Origin: Bdellovibrio sp.
GTDB taxonomy: Bacteria > Bdellovibrionota > Bdellovibrionia > Bdellovibrionales > Bdellovibrionaceae
Reading direction: 5' to 3'
Assembly: GCA_025359945.1 (NCBI GenBank)
Contig: JANYDD010000031.1
Coordinates: 1 to 64,000, forward strand
DNA length: 64,000 nt
Part shown: positions 31,201 to 39,476 of the stretch, piece after piece
Layout of the letters: every line of letters begins with the position of its first letter
Numbering within the stretch: position 1 is the first letter of the stretch
Made by a program: the position numbers and the translations under genes
Notes under the pieces: model-generated
The model's database searches: none
What the model saw: the letters and a program-made list of their open reading frames with translations, nothing else
Told to the model about the DNA's origin: nothing

Positions 31201-31441
31201 CGTTTATATTTTAGATCCTTGGTGGAATCCCGCCGTAGAAAACCAAGCCATTGATCGAGCCCACCGTATTGGGCAAAAAAACAAAGTGTTCGCCTACAAG
31301 ATGATCTCAAAAGGCACGATCGAAGAAAAAATTCTGGATTTGCAAAGATCGAAAACAGATCTTTTCAATCAAATTCTAACCAACGAAAACAGTCTGGTGA
31401 AAAGCTTAGACTTTGAAGACTTGAAAGCGCTGCTGACTTAA
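28223..31441 (+). CDS. SNF2-family DEAD/DEAH helicase with SWIM zinc finger
   Basis: The start at ATG 28223 removes 18 residues that precede the conserved N-terminus. A SWIM finger CSC...CKH lies near residues 62-75. A long, poorly conserved middle region leads to the Swi2/Snf2 motor: ADEMGLGKTIQ near 645 (Walker A), MDEAHNIKN near 740 (DEAH box), ALTGTPVENSLSDLFSI, and the C-terminal helicase half with SLKAGGTGLNLTEADYV and DRAHRIGQ. Such proteins remodel nucleoprotein or act on RNA polymerase. At 1072 residues it is the normal size for bacterial SWIM-SNF2 proteins. Monocistronic. Confidence 0.93.
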   Translation: MNLFRYKYLFPQIIINRGQDYFDQGLVKITGDNEQFSSIEVRGDQKYKVIVTKKFTRREDSLKCSCPYFTNGSFCKHIWAGLLELERFESQPFREPIVATPSEMTPVTKKTAATKIAEKPVTGWRKIFQTALKPALPAETHLPILKSTKKYELRVALDLDDSEVTQNFVFGLFRKDPLKPHLGFRPFAFKLDDLEDFHLPEDQEILKTLFGTSLAFENSYFSHQSTTSKLKLLPKNLYPFLDLLTQKKKLFSVATNESPTIVDGVEFKPLNLADKKYEFNLVLEEFESHSLVKAALKAEDAEILFLQPGDRLIQDCLIRQQHLYFTNLSTYPQWLNAFGKRFLTDIPKEELPEFLSLALNQASAPDLVLPESMKFKTLSDVQPKPLLKLKSDLQNQSYEVYLDFLYGDTTFSSDWSAPAKKKYHYQLDTKTRVERNLNFEAEKIKLVQSFPLSTQKNGYAIRRDCYGFIKKRLLKEFLVVFSGVGFEIFLEGNSLQSATSYHFDMKSKSDWFELSLDLEFGKFKISYPQLLENLRKNDPLIRLGQNEIGLIPDDWFTKFSHLENFYSNKKMTLTPVQALFFYASLDPKENILTDSQFEKIKDFIQKLNNLKEAEPTPHFKGTLRQYQNKGLAWLEHLVDFQFGGILADEMGLGKTIQILSLLDKRRKSTSLIVAPKTLIFNWIKEVQKFTPHLTVLNFTGQERVKYKDDFNKFDVVLTTYQTLLREIEFFNKKEFQFFIMDEAHNIKNRKSQIHKACELIHAENKLALTGTPVENSLSDLFSILSTVNPGLVSNELTENWQNQKDPEQLKKLSKALQPFLLRRTKSEVIKDLPEKSVEVLYSELNSDEQKKYSELKAFYWSQLSKKFSEKGFDRSKIEILEALLRLRQASCHLGLLDESHVNKPSSKFEMLLEQLDIIFQEGHKALVFSQFTSLLALFRRALDHRKIKYAYLDGKTKNREAPVEEFQTDPKTQLFLISLKAGGTGLNLTEADYVYILDPWWNPAVENQAIDRAHRIGQKNKVFAYKMISKGTIEEKILDLQRSKTDLFNQILTNENSLVKSLDFEDLKALLT

Positions 31442-31451
31442 AAGCGTATTC

Positions 31452-32072
31452 CTAAAACTGAACCTGGCAGCGCAGATCGACCGACTTATCTTCTGCAAAC
31501 CAGTGCGTGACTGTGGAATAAAAGGAATTGGCTACATTTGGGTAGATGTAAACTTGCGCTAAAGTCGTCGGCCGATAATAAGAACCAGCTTCAATTTCAA
31601 ACAGATTGTATTCCAGCTCCGAGGGGCCGGGTCCACAATCCGCGCACCATCCTAGCCAACCTTTCACTGATGTTGATGCCATAGCAAAACTTTCCTTTGA
31701 GCGAAGCCAAGGCAATGGCGCGCTCACACGACTTCCAATGCCATTCTCGGATTTTAAATCTTCGAAAAATTCATAGGACGCCTTCTGCCAATGGCTTTCG
31801 TCAAAAAACTTTTGACCATAGGTTTGCCTTATCGTTAGTTCGGCCAACTGGTCGTCATAACGGGCCATGCAGACTTTTGAGGTTTCGTTGCTGGTCCGGC
31901 AGTCATCTAAGAAATCATTTTTTGAAGCGACAAACTGATCAAGACGCCAGGAAGAAACCTGGCATTGTGAAACTGTCACTGGAAGTCTAATTCCGGGCTC
32001 AGCGAAGGCCTTTGTGGCGCCTAGGTCAAAGACAAAAAGAGAGATGAGAACGAACCGAAAAGCTAACGTCAT
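31452..32072 (-). CDS. Secreted hypothetical protein
   Basis: The 206-residue protein has a signal peptide (LAFRFVLISLFVFDLGATKAFA). The mature chain has six Cys residues, including a WCADC segment near 140 and a C-terminal LRCQVQF, so disulfides are likely. I recognise no family. Its end is ten bases from the end of the SNF2 gene on the opposite strand, and it is divergent from proB. Confidence 0.6.
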   Translation of the reverse strand: MTLAFRFVLISLFVFDLGATKAFAEPGIRLPVTVSQCQVSSWRLDQFVASKNDFLDDCRTSNETSKVCMARYDDQLAELTIRQTYGQKFFDESHWQKASYEFFEDLKSENGIGSRVSAPLPWLRSKESFAMASTSVKGWLGWCADCGPGPSELEYNLFEIEAGSYYRPTTLAQVYIYPNVANSFYSTVTHWFAEDKSVDLRCQVQF

Positions 32073-32232
32073 GTTGGCCCCTTTAAGAAACTTTGTTAAT
32101 GGCCGCGATCCATCCCGGCCAGAACTAAATGCTAAAGAGATTCCAAATTGAGGTCAAGGAGCGTTCAACTGTAGTGCCTTTTTGGCGTTCTCTCGCAGTG
32201 ACAAATTCACTACTGCAGTTCATAATCAGCGG

Positions 32233-33009
32233 ATGAGAAAAGCTAAAGAGCTGTGGGTTGTTAAAATTGGTAGCCAAACCATTGTCGAACAAGGACCGCT
32301 TTTTATTCGAAGCCTTTGTAAGGATATTGCCGCTTTAAAGAAAAAATACCGCTTGCACGTTTTGGTTGTGACTTCGGGCGCGATTGCGACGGCTCGACAG
32401 CGCTTAGGAAAAAGTTGGAGTTCGTTGTCTCAAAAACAAGCATTAAGCGCGATCGGGCAGCCTTTGGTGATGGATATTTATAATATTGCTTTGCAATCTC
32501 AGGGCCTGCTGGCCGCGCAAGTTCTTTTGACCTATTCGGATTTTCAGCAAAAACAACGGCGCAAATTATTTCGTCAAACTTTACGCACACTTTTGGATTG
32601 GGATATTGTTCCGATCTTGAATGAAAATGATGCCGTTGCCACTGAAGAAATCCAGTTTGGTGACAATGATATGCTTTCGGCTTTGATCGCTAGCGATTTA
32701 AAAGCAAAGCGGCTGATTCTGATGACCAACGTCGATGGGATTTATGATCGCGATCCCAAGTTAAAAGGGGCAAAGCTTTTGGGCATGATTCCAAAAATTA
32801 CAGCGCAAGTCATTCAGGCGCAGTCTCAGAACGGAAAATCAAAATGGGGTCGAGGCGGTGTGCGCTCGAAACTAACTGCTGCCCAAAAAGCTGCGAAAGG
32901 CGGAGTTTCGACTTCCGTGGTGAATGCTAGACTTCCCGATGTGCTTCGTAAAATTGCCGATGGTGAAAGCGTCGGGACATTAATTCCAAAAGAAACTGGG
33001 CGCGCATGA
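32233..33009 (+). CDS. proB: Glutamate 5-kinase (no PUA domain)
   Basis: It makes gamma-glutamyl phosphate, the first step of proline synthesis. The amino-acid kinase fold is visible: VVKIGSQTI, VTSGAIATARQRLG, PILNENDAVATEEIQFGDND, ILMTNVDGIYDRDP and the GRGGVRSKLTAAQKA loop. I place the start at ATG 32233 (258 residues); a TTG 51 bases upstream is in frame but not family-like. The PUA domain of E. coli ProB is missing, as in many shorter bacterial forms. The proA ATG overlaps the proB stop. Confidence 0.95.
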   Translation: MRKAKELWVVKIGSQTIVEQGPLFIRSLCKDIAALKKKYRLHVLVVTSGAIATARQRLGKSWSSLSQKQALSAIGQPLVMDIYNIALQSQGLLAAQVLLTYSDFQQKQRRKLFRQTLRTLLDWDIVPILNENDAVATEEIQFGDNDMLSALIASDLKAKRLILMTNVDGIYDRDPKLKGAKLLGMIPKITAQVIQAQSQNGKSKWGRGGVRSKLTAAQKAAKGGVSTSVVNARLPDVLRKIADGESVGTLIPKETGRA

Positions 33010-34268
33010 ATTCACGAAGTTTACTTTTGCACTTGCAAATGTCTAAAAAAAAATGGAACCGTCGGCACGAGCTAACGACACTAAAAAAAAATTCAGTTCT
33101 AGAGTCGTTAGCGCAAGTGTTGAAAAAAAATCAGCAGCAAATTCTTTTGGCTAACCAAAAAGATCTTTTAGAATTTAGAAAAAATCCCAAGGCCACCAAA
33201 GCTTTGATGGACCGATTGGAATTAACCCCCGCGCGATTGCAAGGGATGATCCAAGTTCTTCACGTGATTCGGGATCAGGAAGATCCCGTTGGGAAAATAA
33301 TTTCAGAAAAAACTTTGCCCAATGGGCTGACCATGCGCCAGATCCAAGATTCTTTGGGACTGATTCTGTTTATTTTCGAAGCCCGCCCGAATGTGATCAC
33401 CGAAGCCTTTGCGCTGGCCTTCAAGAGCGGAAATATTTTGATCGCGAAGAACGGCAAAGAAGCGGCCAACACCTCAAAAGTGATTTATCAACTTATTTTG
33501 GCGAGCTTGAAAAAAAATAATTTGTCTGCAGATTATTTTCTGGGCTTTGCACAAATGTCTCGTCAGCAATCCCACTGGCTGATGAAGCAAGATCGATGGA
33601 TTGATTTATTAATTCCGCGAGGAGGCGATCAGCTGATCGAATTTGTAAAAGAAAATTCTCGAATTCCAGTGATTCAAAACGATCGCGGCCTTTGTCATGT
33701 CTACGTCGACCAAGATGCCGATTTACAGATGGCTTTAAAGATTTTGATCAATGCGAAAGTGCAACGGCCAGGCGTTTGTAATTCGATGGAAACTCTTTTG
33801 GTTCACAAAAAAATAGCTAAAGAATTTTTGTCGCAGGCAATTCCACGGACCACTGATTTAGGCCTGATCTGCCATGTTTGCCCGGTCAGCTGGCGATGGT
33901 TTTCCAAATTCAAAAACGTTTTCAAGATTTCCAAGAATTCGTACGACACCGAATACTTGGATTTAGAAATGAATGTCCGGATGGTCGAATCGCTGGAAGA
34001 CGCGATCGAGCACATTTCAAACCACGGCTCTCACCACTCAGAGTGCATCGTCACCGAGAATGCTAACGCCGCCAAAACCTTCCAAACTCAAATCGACGCG
34101 GCCGTCGTTTACTGGAACGCATCGACCCGATTTACCGACGGTTACGAATTTGGTCTAGGAGGAGAAATGGGAATCAGCACGCAAAAACTACATGTGCGCG
34201 GCCCCGTCGGCCTCAGCCAACTGACCAGCGCTAGATGGCTCGTAAAAGGAAACGGCACCACCCGCTGA
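33006..34268 (+). CDS. proA: Glutamate-5-semialdehyde dehydrogenase (gamma-glutamyl phosphate reductase)
   Basis: The 420-residue ALDH-superfamily enzyme reduces gamma-glutamyl phosphate with NADPH. Family signs are LGLILFIFEARPNVITEAFALAFKSGN, LLIPRGGDQLIEFVKENSRIPVI, and the catalytic Cys in RPGVCNSMETLLVH near residue 258. The C-terminal FGLGGEMGISTQKLHVRGPVGL is diagnostic for ProA. It overlaps proB by four bases (ATGA), so kinase and reductase are coupled, as expected for channelling of the labile intermediate. Confidence 0.97.
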   Translation: MNSRSLLLHLQMSKKKWNRRHELTTLKKNSVLESLAQVLKKNQQQILLANQKDLLEFRKNPKATKALMDRLELTPARLQGMIQVLHVIRDQEDPVGKIISEKTLPNGLTMRQIQDSLGLILFIFEARPNVITEAFALAFKSGNILIAKNGKEAANTSKVIYQLILASLKKNNLSADYFLGFAQMSRQQSHWLMKQDRWIDLLIPRGGDQLIEFVKENSRIPVIQNDRGLCHVYVDQDADLQMALKILINAKVQRPGVCNSMETLLVHKKIAKEFLSQAIPRTTDLGLICHVCPVSWRWFSKFKNVFKISKNSYDTEYLDLEMNVRMVESLEDAIEHISNHGSHHSECIVTENANAAKTFQTQIDAAVVYWNASTRFTDGYEFGLGGEMGISTQKLHVRGPVGLSQLTSARWLVKGNGTTR

Positions 34269-34290
34269 TTCAACATCCGTCGAAAACCCT

Positions 34291-35010
34291 TCAGCCCGCT
34301 TTGGCAAGAATTGGCAGTTCGCAGGTAAAGGTTATTCCTTTGGAGTGGACTTCGAATTGGAGGGCGCGGATTTTTACGCCTTTAGCTTGGGCTTGACGCA
34401 GGATTTTTCCGTATTCGGGGTCAATATCGTCGGCAGAACTAACGTGGAGGACGTCGGTGCGTTGAACGACAAAAAGAATTTCGGTCGTTGTGTTTTTTAC
34501 TTTTTGAAGCTCCATGAGTTCAATCAAGTGTTTTTGCCCTCGCTCGGTGACGGCGTCGGGAAAAAGCGCGCTTTCGCCCTGCTTAAAAGTGACGTTTTTG
34601 ACTTCGACGAAATGGGAATGAATAGCTCCCTGCGCATCAACACGCGAAAAGCAAAAATCCAGGCGGGTTCCTTGCGAGGTTTTGACTTCCTTTTGCAAAG
34701 CCTCAAAAACCTGCCAATCAGGGATTTTTTTTTCCTTGAAAACCTCTTCGACCAGGATCGACGGCCACTGGGTATTGACGCCGATCCAAACCTTTTCTGG
34801 TTTGATCGCTTGCAAAGACCACTTTAGTTTTCGCTCGGGGTTCGTGGATCTTGTTACCAAACAAGGGGCATTTTCTGCCAAACAGGATTTCAGCGAGCCC
34901 GTGTTGGCCACATGAGCGACTTCAACCTGCCCGTTGATTTCAACGTCAGCAAAAAAACGTTTGTAGCGGCGAAGAAAGCGGGCCTCGACCAGAGGTGGAT
35001 TCCAATTCAT
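34291..35010 (-). CDS. sfsA: SfsA family protein
   Basis: The 239-residue protein matches SfsA throughout: RFLRRYKRFFADVEING, AHVANTGSLKSCL, VWIGVNTQWPS, HSHFVEVKNVTF and the GQKHLIELMEL block with acidic residues in the nuclease-like fold. SfsA was described as a sugar-fermentation stimulation protein that binds DNA; its biochemical role is still unclear. It is convergent with proA and divergent from lipA. Confidence 0.93.
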   Translation of the reverse strand: MNWNPPLVEARFLRRYKRFFADVEINGQVEVAHVANTGSLKSCLAENAPCLVTRSTNPERKLKWSLQAIKPEKVWIGVNTQWPSILVEEVFKEKKIPDWQVFEALQKEVKTSQGTRLDFCFSRVDAQGAIHSHFVEVKNVTFKQGESALFPDAVTERGQKHLIELMELQKVKNTTTEILFVVQRTDVLHVSSADDIDPEYGKILRQAQAKGVKIRALQFEVHSKGITFTCELPILAKAG

Positions 35011-35105
35011 AAATCTCCCAAATGTTGATCTCGAGTGTCATCAGTCAAACTTCAAAAAAATCACAATTCGGTGACAAAAAATGATCCTCGGTTTAAATTT
35101 AACCG

Positions 35106-36038
35106 ATGTCTACAACCGGATCCCAAAAAATACTTAGAAAACCTGACTGGCTGAAAGTGAAAGCTCCGGCCGGTGAGAATTATCAACGCATTAAAAATAT
35201 GCTGGGCGATTTAAAATTAGCCACTGTTTGCCAAGAAGCTCGATGCCCCAATATGGCCGAATGCTGGGGTGGCGGCACCGCTACCATTATGCTCATGGGC
35301 GACGTCTGCACTAGGGGTTGTAAATTCTGCCACGTAAAAACCGGTAGTCCCAAAGGTCAGCTAGATCCCCTTGAGCCCGAAAAAGTCGCCCATTCCATTG
35401 CGCAAATGCAGTTAGAGTATATTGTGATTACTAGTGTGGATCGCGATGATTTGCCCGATCAAGGCTCATTTCATTTTGCACGAACGATTCGCACAATCAA
35501 AAAGCTGGATCAACACGTTTTGATTGAAATTTTGACCCCCGATTTTCGAGGGGTCGTCGAATGCATTGAAACGATCGTGGATGCCAAGCCAGATGTTTTC
35601 GCCCACAACGTTGAAACGGTCGAGCGCTTGCAAAAGAAAGTTCGCGACCCGCGCGCCAACTATCAGCAGTCTTTGTTTGTTTTAGATGCGGTGAAAAAAA
35701 TAAATCCGATAATGCACACCAAAACGTCTTTAATGCTAGGACTTGGAGAAACCGACGATGAAATCCTTCAGACGCTCAAAGATCTGCGCGCCATCGATTG
35801 CGACGTCATTACTTTTGGTCAGTACTTGCAACCCACCCAACGCCATTTAAAAGTGGAAGAATTCGTGAAACCAGAAAAGTTTCAGCACTGGCAAAAAGTG
35901 TCCGAGGACCTTGGGTTTTTGTACGTGGCGTCGGGCCCTTTAGTTCGCAGCTCTTACCGTGCGGGCGAATTTTTTATGAAGGGGCTTTTACAAAAAAAGG
36001 CCGCTGTTGCTTTGGAAGTAAATCAACCCGTAGTTTAA
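35106..36038 (+). CDS. lipA: Lipoyl synthase
   Basis: This radical-SAM enzyme inserts two sulfurs into protein-bound octanoyl groups. The 310-residue sequence has the auxiliary-cluster cysteines C42, C47 and C53 (VCQEARCPNMAEC) and the radical-SAM CxxxCxxC at C68, C72 and C75 (CTRGCKFC). RSSYRAGEFF near the end supplies the Ser ligand of the auxiliary cluster. It is the first gene of the lipoate and 2-oxoacid dehydrogenase run; the E2 gene follows 23 bases later. Confidence 0.97.
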   Translation: MSTTGSQKILRKPDWLKVKAPAGENYQRIKNMLGDLKLATVCQEARCPNMAECWGGGTATIMLMGDVCTRGCKFCHVKTGSPKGQLDPLEPEKVAHSIAQMQLEYIVITSVDRDDLPDQGSFHFARTIRTIKKLDQHVLIEILTPDFRGVVECIETIVDAKPDVFAHNVETVERLQKKVRDPRANYQQSLFVLDAVKKINPIMHTKTSLMLGLGETDDEILQTLKDLRAIDCDVITFGQYLQPTQRHLKVEEFVKPEKFQHWQKVSEDLGFLYVASGPLVRSSYRAGEFFMKGLLQKKAAVALEVNQPVV

Positions 36039-36061
36039 ACTGAAATTTAAAAGGAGTTAAT

Positions 36062-37333
36062 GTGAACATTGAAATAAAGCTTCCTGAACTGGGCGAAGGT
36101 GTGTCCGAAGGGGAACTCATAAAATGGCTAGTCAAACCTGGAGATTCAGTCAAACAAGATCAAGCCATCGCCGAGGTCATGACAGATAAAGCGACCGTCG
36201 AAGTACCAACGCCAAAAGCTGGGACAATTAAAGAATTAAAATATAAAATCGGGGATGTCATCAAGGTCGAGACCACGATGATTCTTCTCGAAACGTCAGG
36301 CACAGCCTCAGCTCCTGAAAAAACTGCTGCAGCAGCGCCCGCGCCCGCACCACAAAAATCGGCACCTGCGCCGATGGAATCGCGCCAAGCTTCTGTAGGT
36401 GGCGCAAGCTTTTCTAGCCTTCCAGCGGCTGAACTTCACGTACTTGCCACACCTTCAACGCGAAGATTGGCGCGAGAAATGAACGTCGATATTAGTCAAT
36501 TATCGGGCACGGGATTGGCAGGCCGAGTGACTCGCGAAGATATCGTGAAATCAAATGGGTCAACATTGTCACCAAATTTATCACCGATGTCGGCGCCCGC
36601 TCAAGGGCCAAGAATCACCAGCGTTGCCGGTGACGAACGGGTTCCCTTGCGCGGAGTCCGCAAAAAAATCGCCGAAAATTTGCAAATGGCGAAACAAATT
36701 ATCCCTCACTTTACATTGATGGATGAAGTGGAAGTGTCGGAACTTATTCAGGTGCGCGAGGGTGTAAAAGCCAGCGCCGAAAAAATGGGAGTGAAAGTCA
36801 CTTACCTTCCTTTTGTGATCAAGGCCTTAATCGCCACATGCAGAAAATTTCCGCAATTCAATGCCAGCATCGATGATGCCGCGGGCGAAATCGTTTACAA
36901 AAAACATTTCAATATCGGATTTGCCGCCGATACACCGCAAGGGCTTTTGGTCCCGGTGATTAAAGACGCCGATCAAAAAACAATTCTGCAACTTAGCCAA
37001 GAGATTTTATCTTTGTCTCAAAAGGCCAGGGACGGAAAGTTAAAGCCCGACGAAATGAAAGGCGCCACAATCACCATTACGAATATTGGTTCTGTCGGTG
37101 GAATTTTGGCGACGCCAATTATTAATCACCCCGAAGTGGCGATCCTAGGCATGTACAAAATCCGCGACCATTTATCTTTAGAGGCCGACGGCAAAATTAA
37201 AGTGAACAAGATGATGAGTTTCACCATCACCGCCGACCATCGCCTGATAGATGGTGCCGTGGCGGCCAATTTCTTGAAGGACTTGTTGGCCAAAATTCAA
37301 AGTCCTGGTCGCTTGATGCTTGAAATGATTTAA
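36062..37333 (+). CDS. 2-oxoacid dehydrogenase E2, dihydrolipoamide acyltransferase
   Basis: GTG start with AAGGAG upstream gives 423 residues. One lipoyl domain occupies about 1-78, with the lipoylated Lys43 in TDKAT. An Ala/Pro-rich linker follows, then the peripheral-subunit-binding domain (about 120-160, ATPSTRRLAREMNVDI...GRVTREDI). The catalytic domain ends with ITADHRLIDGAVAANFL, whose His and Asp are the active site. The organisation fits branched-chain or generic E2 better than the three-lipoyl pyruvate form. The E1 subunits are not in this window. Confidence 0.93.
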   Translation: MNIEIKLPELGEGVSEGELIKWLVKPGDSVKQDQAIAEVMTDKATVEVPTPKAGTIKELKYKIGDVIKVETTMILLETSGTASAPEKTAAAAPAPAPQKSAPAPMESRQASVGGASFSSLPAAELHVLATPSTRRLAREMNVDISQLSGTGLAGRVTREDIVKSNGSTLSPNLSPMSAPAQGPRITSVAGDERVPLRGVRKKIAENLQMAKQIIPHFTLMDEVEVSELIQVREGVKASAEKMGVKVTYLPFVIKALIATCRKFPQFNASIDDAAGEIVYKKHFNIGFAADTPQGLLVPVIKDADQKTILQLSQEILSLSQKARDGKLKPDEMKGATITITNIGSVGGILATPIINHPEVAILGMYKIRDHLSLEADGKIKVNKMMSFTITADHRLIDGAVAANFLKDLLAKIQSPGRLMLEMI

Positions 37334-37357
37334 GTTTTTTTTAACGAGGAATTTATT

Positions 37358-38797
37358 ATGGCGCAAAATTTTGATGTTGTGGTGATTGGTGCTGGACCCG
37401 GTGGTTACGTAGCCGCGATACGCGCGGCACAGCTAGGAATGAAGACAGCGATCATCGAGCGGGAATTTCTAGGGGGGGTTTGCTTGAACGTTGGGTGCAT
37501 CCCTTCGAAAGCAATGATTTCAGCGGCGCATTTTCTGCAAAAAGCCCAACACGACGCCGAAAAAATGGGAATTTCGTTTTCGGGCGTCAAAGTTGATTTT
37601 TCAAAAACATTGAACTGGAAAAAAAGTGTCAGCGAAAAAATGGCCGGCGGAGTGGCACAGCTTTTAAAAGGCAATAATATCACGGTGATGATGGGAGAAG
37701 CCACTTTTCAAAATCCGCAAGAATTGAAAGTTCAGTCCACGGAAAAATCAGAAATCGTGACTGCGAAAAAATTTATTATCGCCAGTGGGTCCCGACCTAT
37801 TGAAATTCCGGGCTTTGCTTTTGATGAAAAAAATATTCTAAGCTCGACAGGCGCCTTGGCGTTAGAAAAAGTTCCACAAAGTTTGGTGGTGATTGGTGGC
37901 GGATATATTGGATTGGAAATCAGCGGCTACTTAAGTAAGTTCGGAAGCAACGTGATTGTCGTCGAGGCCTCACCGCAGGTGTTAAATGGCGTTGTTGATC
38001 CCGATTGCGCCCAGATTGTTTCCAGAAAATTGCAAAAACAAGGTGTTGAAATTCTGTTGAAAGCAAAAGCCCTGTCGCAAAAAAAAGTGGGCAGTCAGTT
38101 CGAAGTTGTCATTGAAATTGATGGCAAACCAAAAACTTTAAAGGCTGATAAAATTTTGGTCACTGTCGGTCGTAGACCCAATAGCGATCAACTTGGACTT
38201 AAAACTTTGGGTTTACAAATTGATCAACGCGGTTTTGTCGTTACCAATTCGCAAAGACAAACCTCGGTTCCGCATATTTACTGTATTGGTGATATGTCCG
38301 GTCAGCCAATGTTGGCGCACAAAGCTTCGCACGAAGGCGTTTTGGTTGCGGAAGTGATCGCCGGGCACCCAAGGGCTTATGACGTTAAAACTGTCCCGGC
38401 AGTTGTGTTTACCGATCCCGAAATAGCGTCCGCGGGTATGATGGAGTCCGAAGCGATTGCAAAAGGGTATAAAGGTTTAATGATTTCCAAATTTCCGTTC
38501 GCTGCTAACGGGCGAGCGGTTTCGATTTTAGAAACAGATGGTTTTGTTAAAATGATTGCCGATTCCAAAACACATATTTTGCTGGGTGTTCATATCGTGG
38601 GTCCCGAGGCTTCGAACCTGATCAGCGAAGCTGCTTTAGCCATCGAGATGGGTGCCCGGCTTGAAGATTTGGCGTTAACTATTCACCCGCACCCCACCCT
38701 AGGTGAAACGCTGATGGAAGCCGCCGAGGCCACCCTGGGTCACGCCATTCATTTAATTCAAAAGCCGTTAGGGAGATCTCGCGAGGCCACTCATTAA
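37358..38797 (+). CDS. lpdA: Dihydrolipoyl dehydrogenase (E3)
   Basis: The 479-residue flavoprotein reoxidises dihydrolipoyl groups with NAD. It has the FAD-binding VVVIGAGPGGYVAAIRAAQ, the redox disulfide Cys42-Cys47 in GGVCLNVGCIPSK and the NAD-binding GGGYIGLEISGYL. The GDMSGQPMLAHKASHEG block and the C-terminal HPHPTLGETLMEAA, with the catalytic His-Glu pair, complete the family pattern. It follows the E2 gene after 24 bases, so E2 and E3 are probably co-expressed. Its stop codon overlaps the proposed start of lipB. Confidence 0.97.
   Translation: MAQNFDVVVIGAGPGGYVAAIRAAQLGMKTAIIEREFLGGVCLNVGCIPSKAMISAAHFLQKAQHDAEKMGISFSGVKVDFSKTLNWKKSVSEKMAGGVAQLLKGNNITVMMGEATFQNPQELKVQSTEKSEIVTAKKFIIASGSRPIEIPGFAFDEKNILSSTGALALEKVPQSLVVIGGGYIGLEISGYLSKFGSNVIVVEASPQVLNGVVDPDCAQIVSRKLQKQGVEILLKAKALSQKKVGSQFEVVIEIDGKPKTLKADKILVTVGRRPNSDQLGLKTLGLQIDQRGFVVTNSQRQTSVPHIYCIGDMSGQPMLAHKASHEGVLVAEVIAGHPRAYDVKTVPAVVFTDPEIASAGMMESEAIAKGYKGLMISKFPFAANGRAVSILETDGFVKMIADSKTHILLGVHIVGPEASNLISEAALAIEMGARLEDLALTIHPHPTLGETLMEAAEATLGHAIHLIQKPLGRSREATH
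38783..38795 (+). promoter_or_regulatory. Ribosome site for a probable ATT start of lipB
   Basis: GAGG at 38783-38786 is six bases ahead of ATT at 38793. ATT overlaps the lpdA TAA (ATTAA), the same geometry as the ATGA and TAATG couplings elsewhere in this window. No ATG, GTG or TTG exists in frame between the upstream stop (38769) and the conserved N-terminal residues. Confidence 0.6.
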
Positions 38798-39476
38798 ATT
38801 TGTTGAGCTTGGTCTTATTGAATACGACCGCGCTCTGGAATTGCAGTTGCAAGCCGTTGATGAAGTATCTTCTACTCAGTTGTCCGATAAGTCCGTTGGA
38901 ATCATCTATTTCTGCACTCACCCCGAGATTGTTACTTTGGGTCGAAAGACAAAACCCGAAGATCTTTTTGCATGGAGCGGAAAAGCTTTAAAGGTCTCGC
39001 GCGGCGGACGGGCCACTTATCATGGGCCCAGCCAATTGGTGGTCTACCCTATTATCAACCTTAAAAAATTGTCGCCGGCCCAAGATGTGGGATTTTTTAT
39101 TCGGAATCTTGAAAATATTTTTGTGGAATTAATCCGTGGCTTTGGCCTGCCTGCAGTTGGAAAAAGTTTTCAAAAATCAGAACCCACTTCAGAGGAACCT
39201 GCCACGGGGGTTTGGGTGAACGATAAAAAAGTGGCGTCGCTAGGATTGGCGATTAAAAATTGGACAACCTATCACGGTGTAGCGCTAAATCTTGAGGCTG
39301 ATGCAAATGCCTTCAAAGGACTTAACCCCTGCGGTTACCAAAGCACGGTAATGACTAATCTTCAAGATTTGCTCGCTAAAAAATCTGAATCCAAAATGCC
39401 CAACCGAACCTTGATAATAAATCAGTTGAAAATACTTTTTGAAAAGTATTTTCGATATGGCATAAGTCCCCAATGA
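38793..39476 (+). CDS. lipB: Octanoyltransferase LipB (probable ATT start)
   Basis: LipB moves octanoate from acyl carrier protein to lipoyl domains, supplying LipA. The core is clear: VTLGRKTKPEDL, GGRATYHGPSQLVVYPI, VASLGLAI with the active-site Lys, and LNPCGYQ with the nucleophile Cys. The family's N-terminal pattern (LGLIEYDRALELQ) is encoded upstream of the first usual start, a TTG at 38841. The frame opens after a TAG at 38769 and has no ATG, GTG or TTG before 38841. ATT at 38793, behind GAGG, fits a product of 227 residues. The TTG product (211 residues) would lack the conserved start. The stop overlaps the next ATG (ATGA). Confidence 0.88.
   Translation: MKFVELGLIEYDRALELQLQAVDEVSSTQLSDKSVGIIYFCTHPEIVTLGRKTKPEDLFAWSGKALKVSRGGRATYHGPSQLVVYPIINLKKLSPAQDVGFFIRNLENIFVELIRGFGLPAVGKSFQKSEPTSEEPATGVWVNDKKVASLGLAIKNWTTYHGVALNLEADANAFKGLNPCGYQSTVMTNLQDLLAKKSESKMPNRTLIINQLKILFEKYFRYGISPQ

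Noticed and set aside
34345-34827. 160-codon plus-strand open frame
   Set aside because: Antisense to sfsA, which matches its family over its full length.
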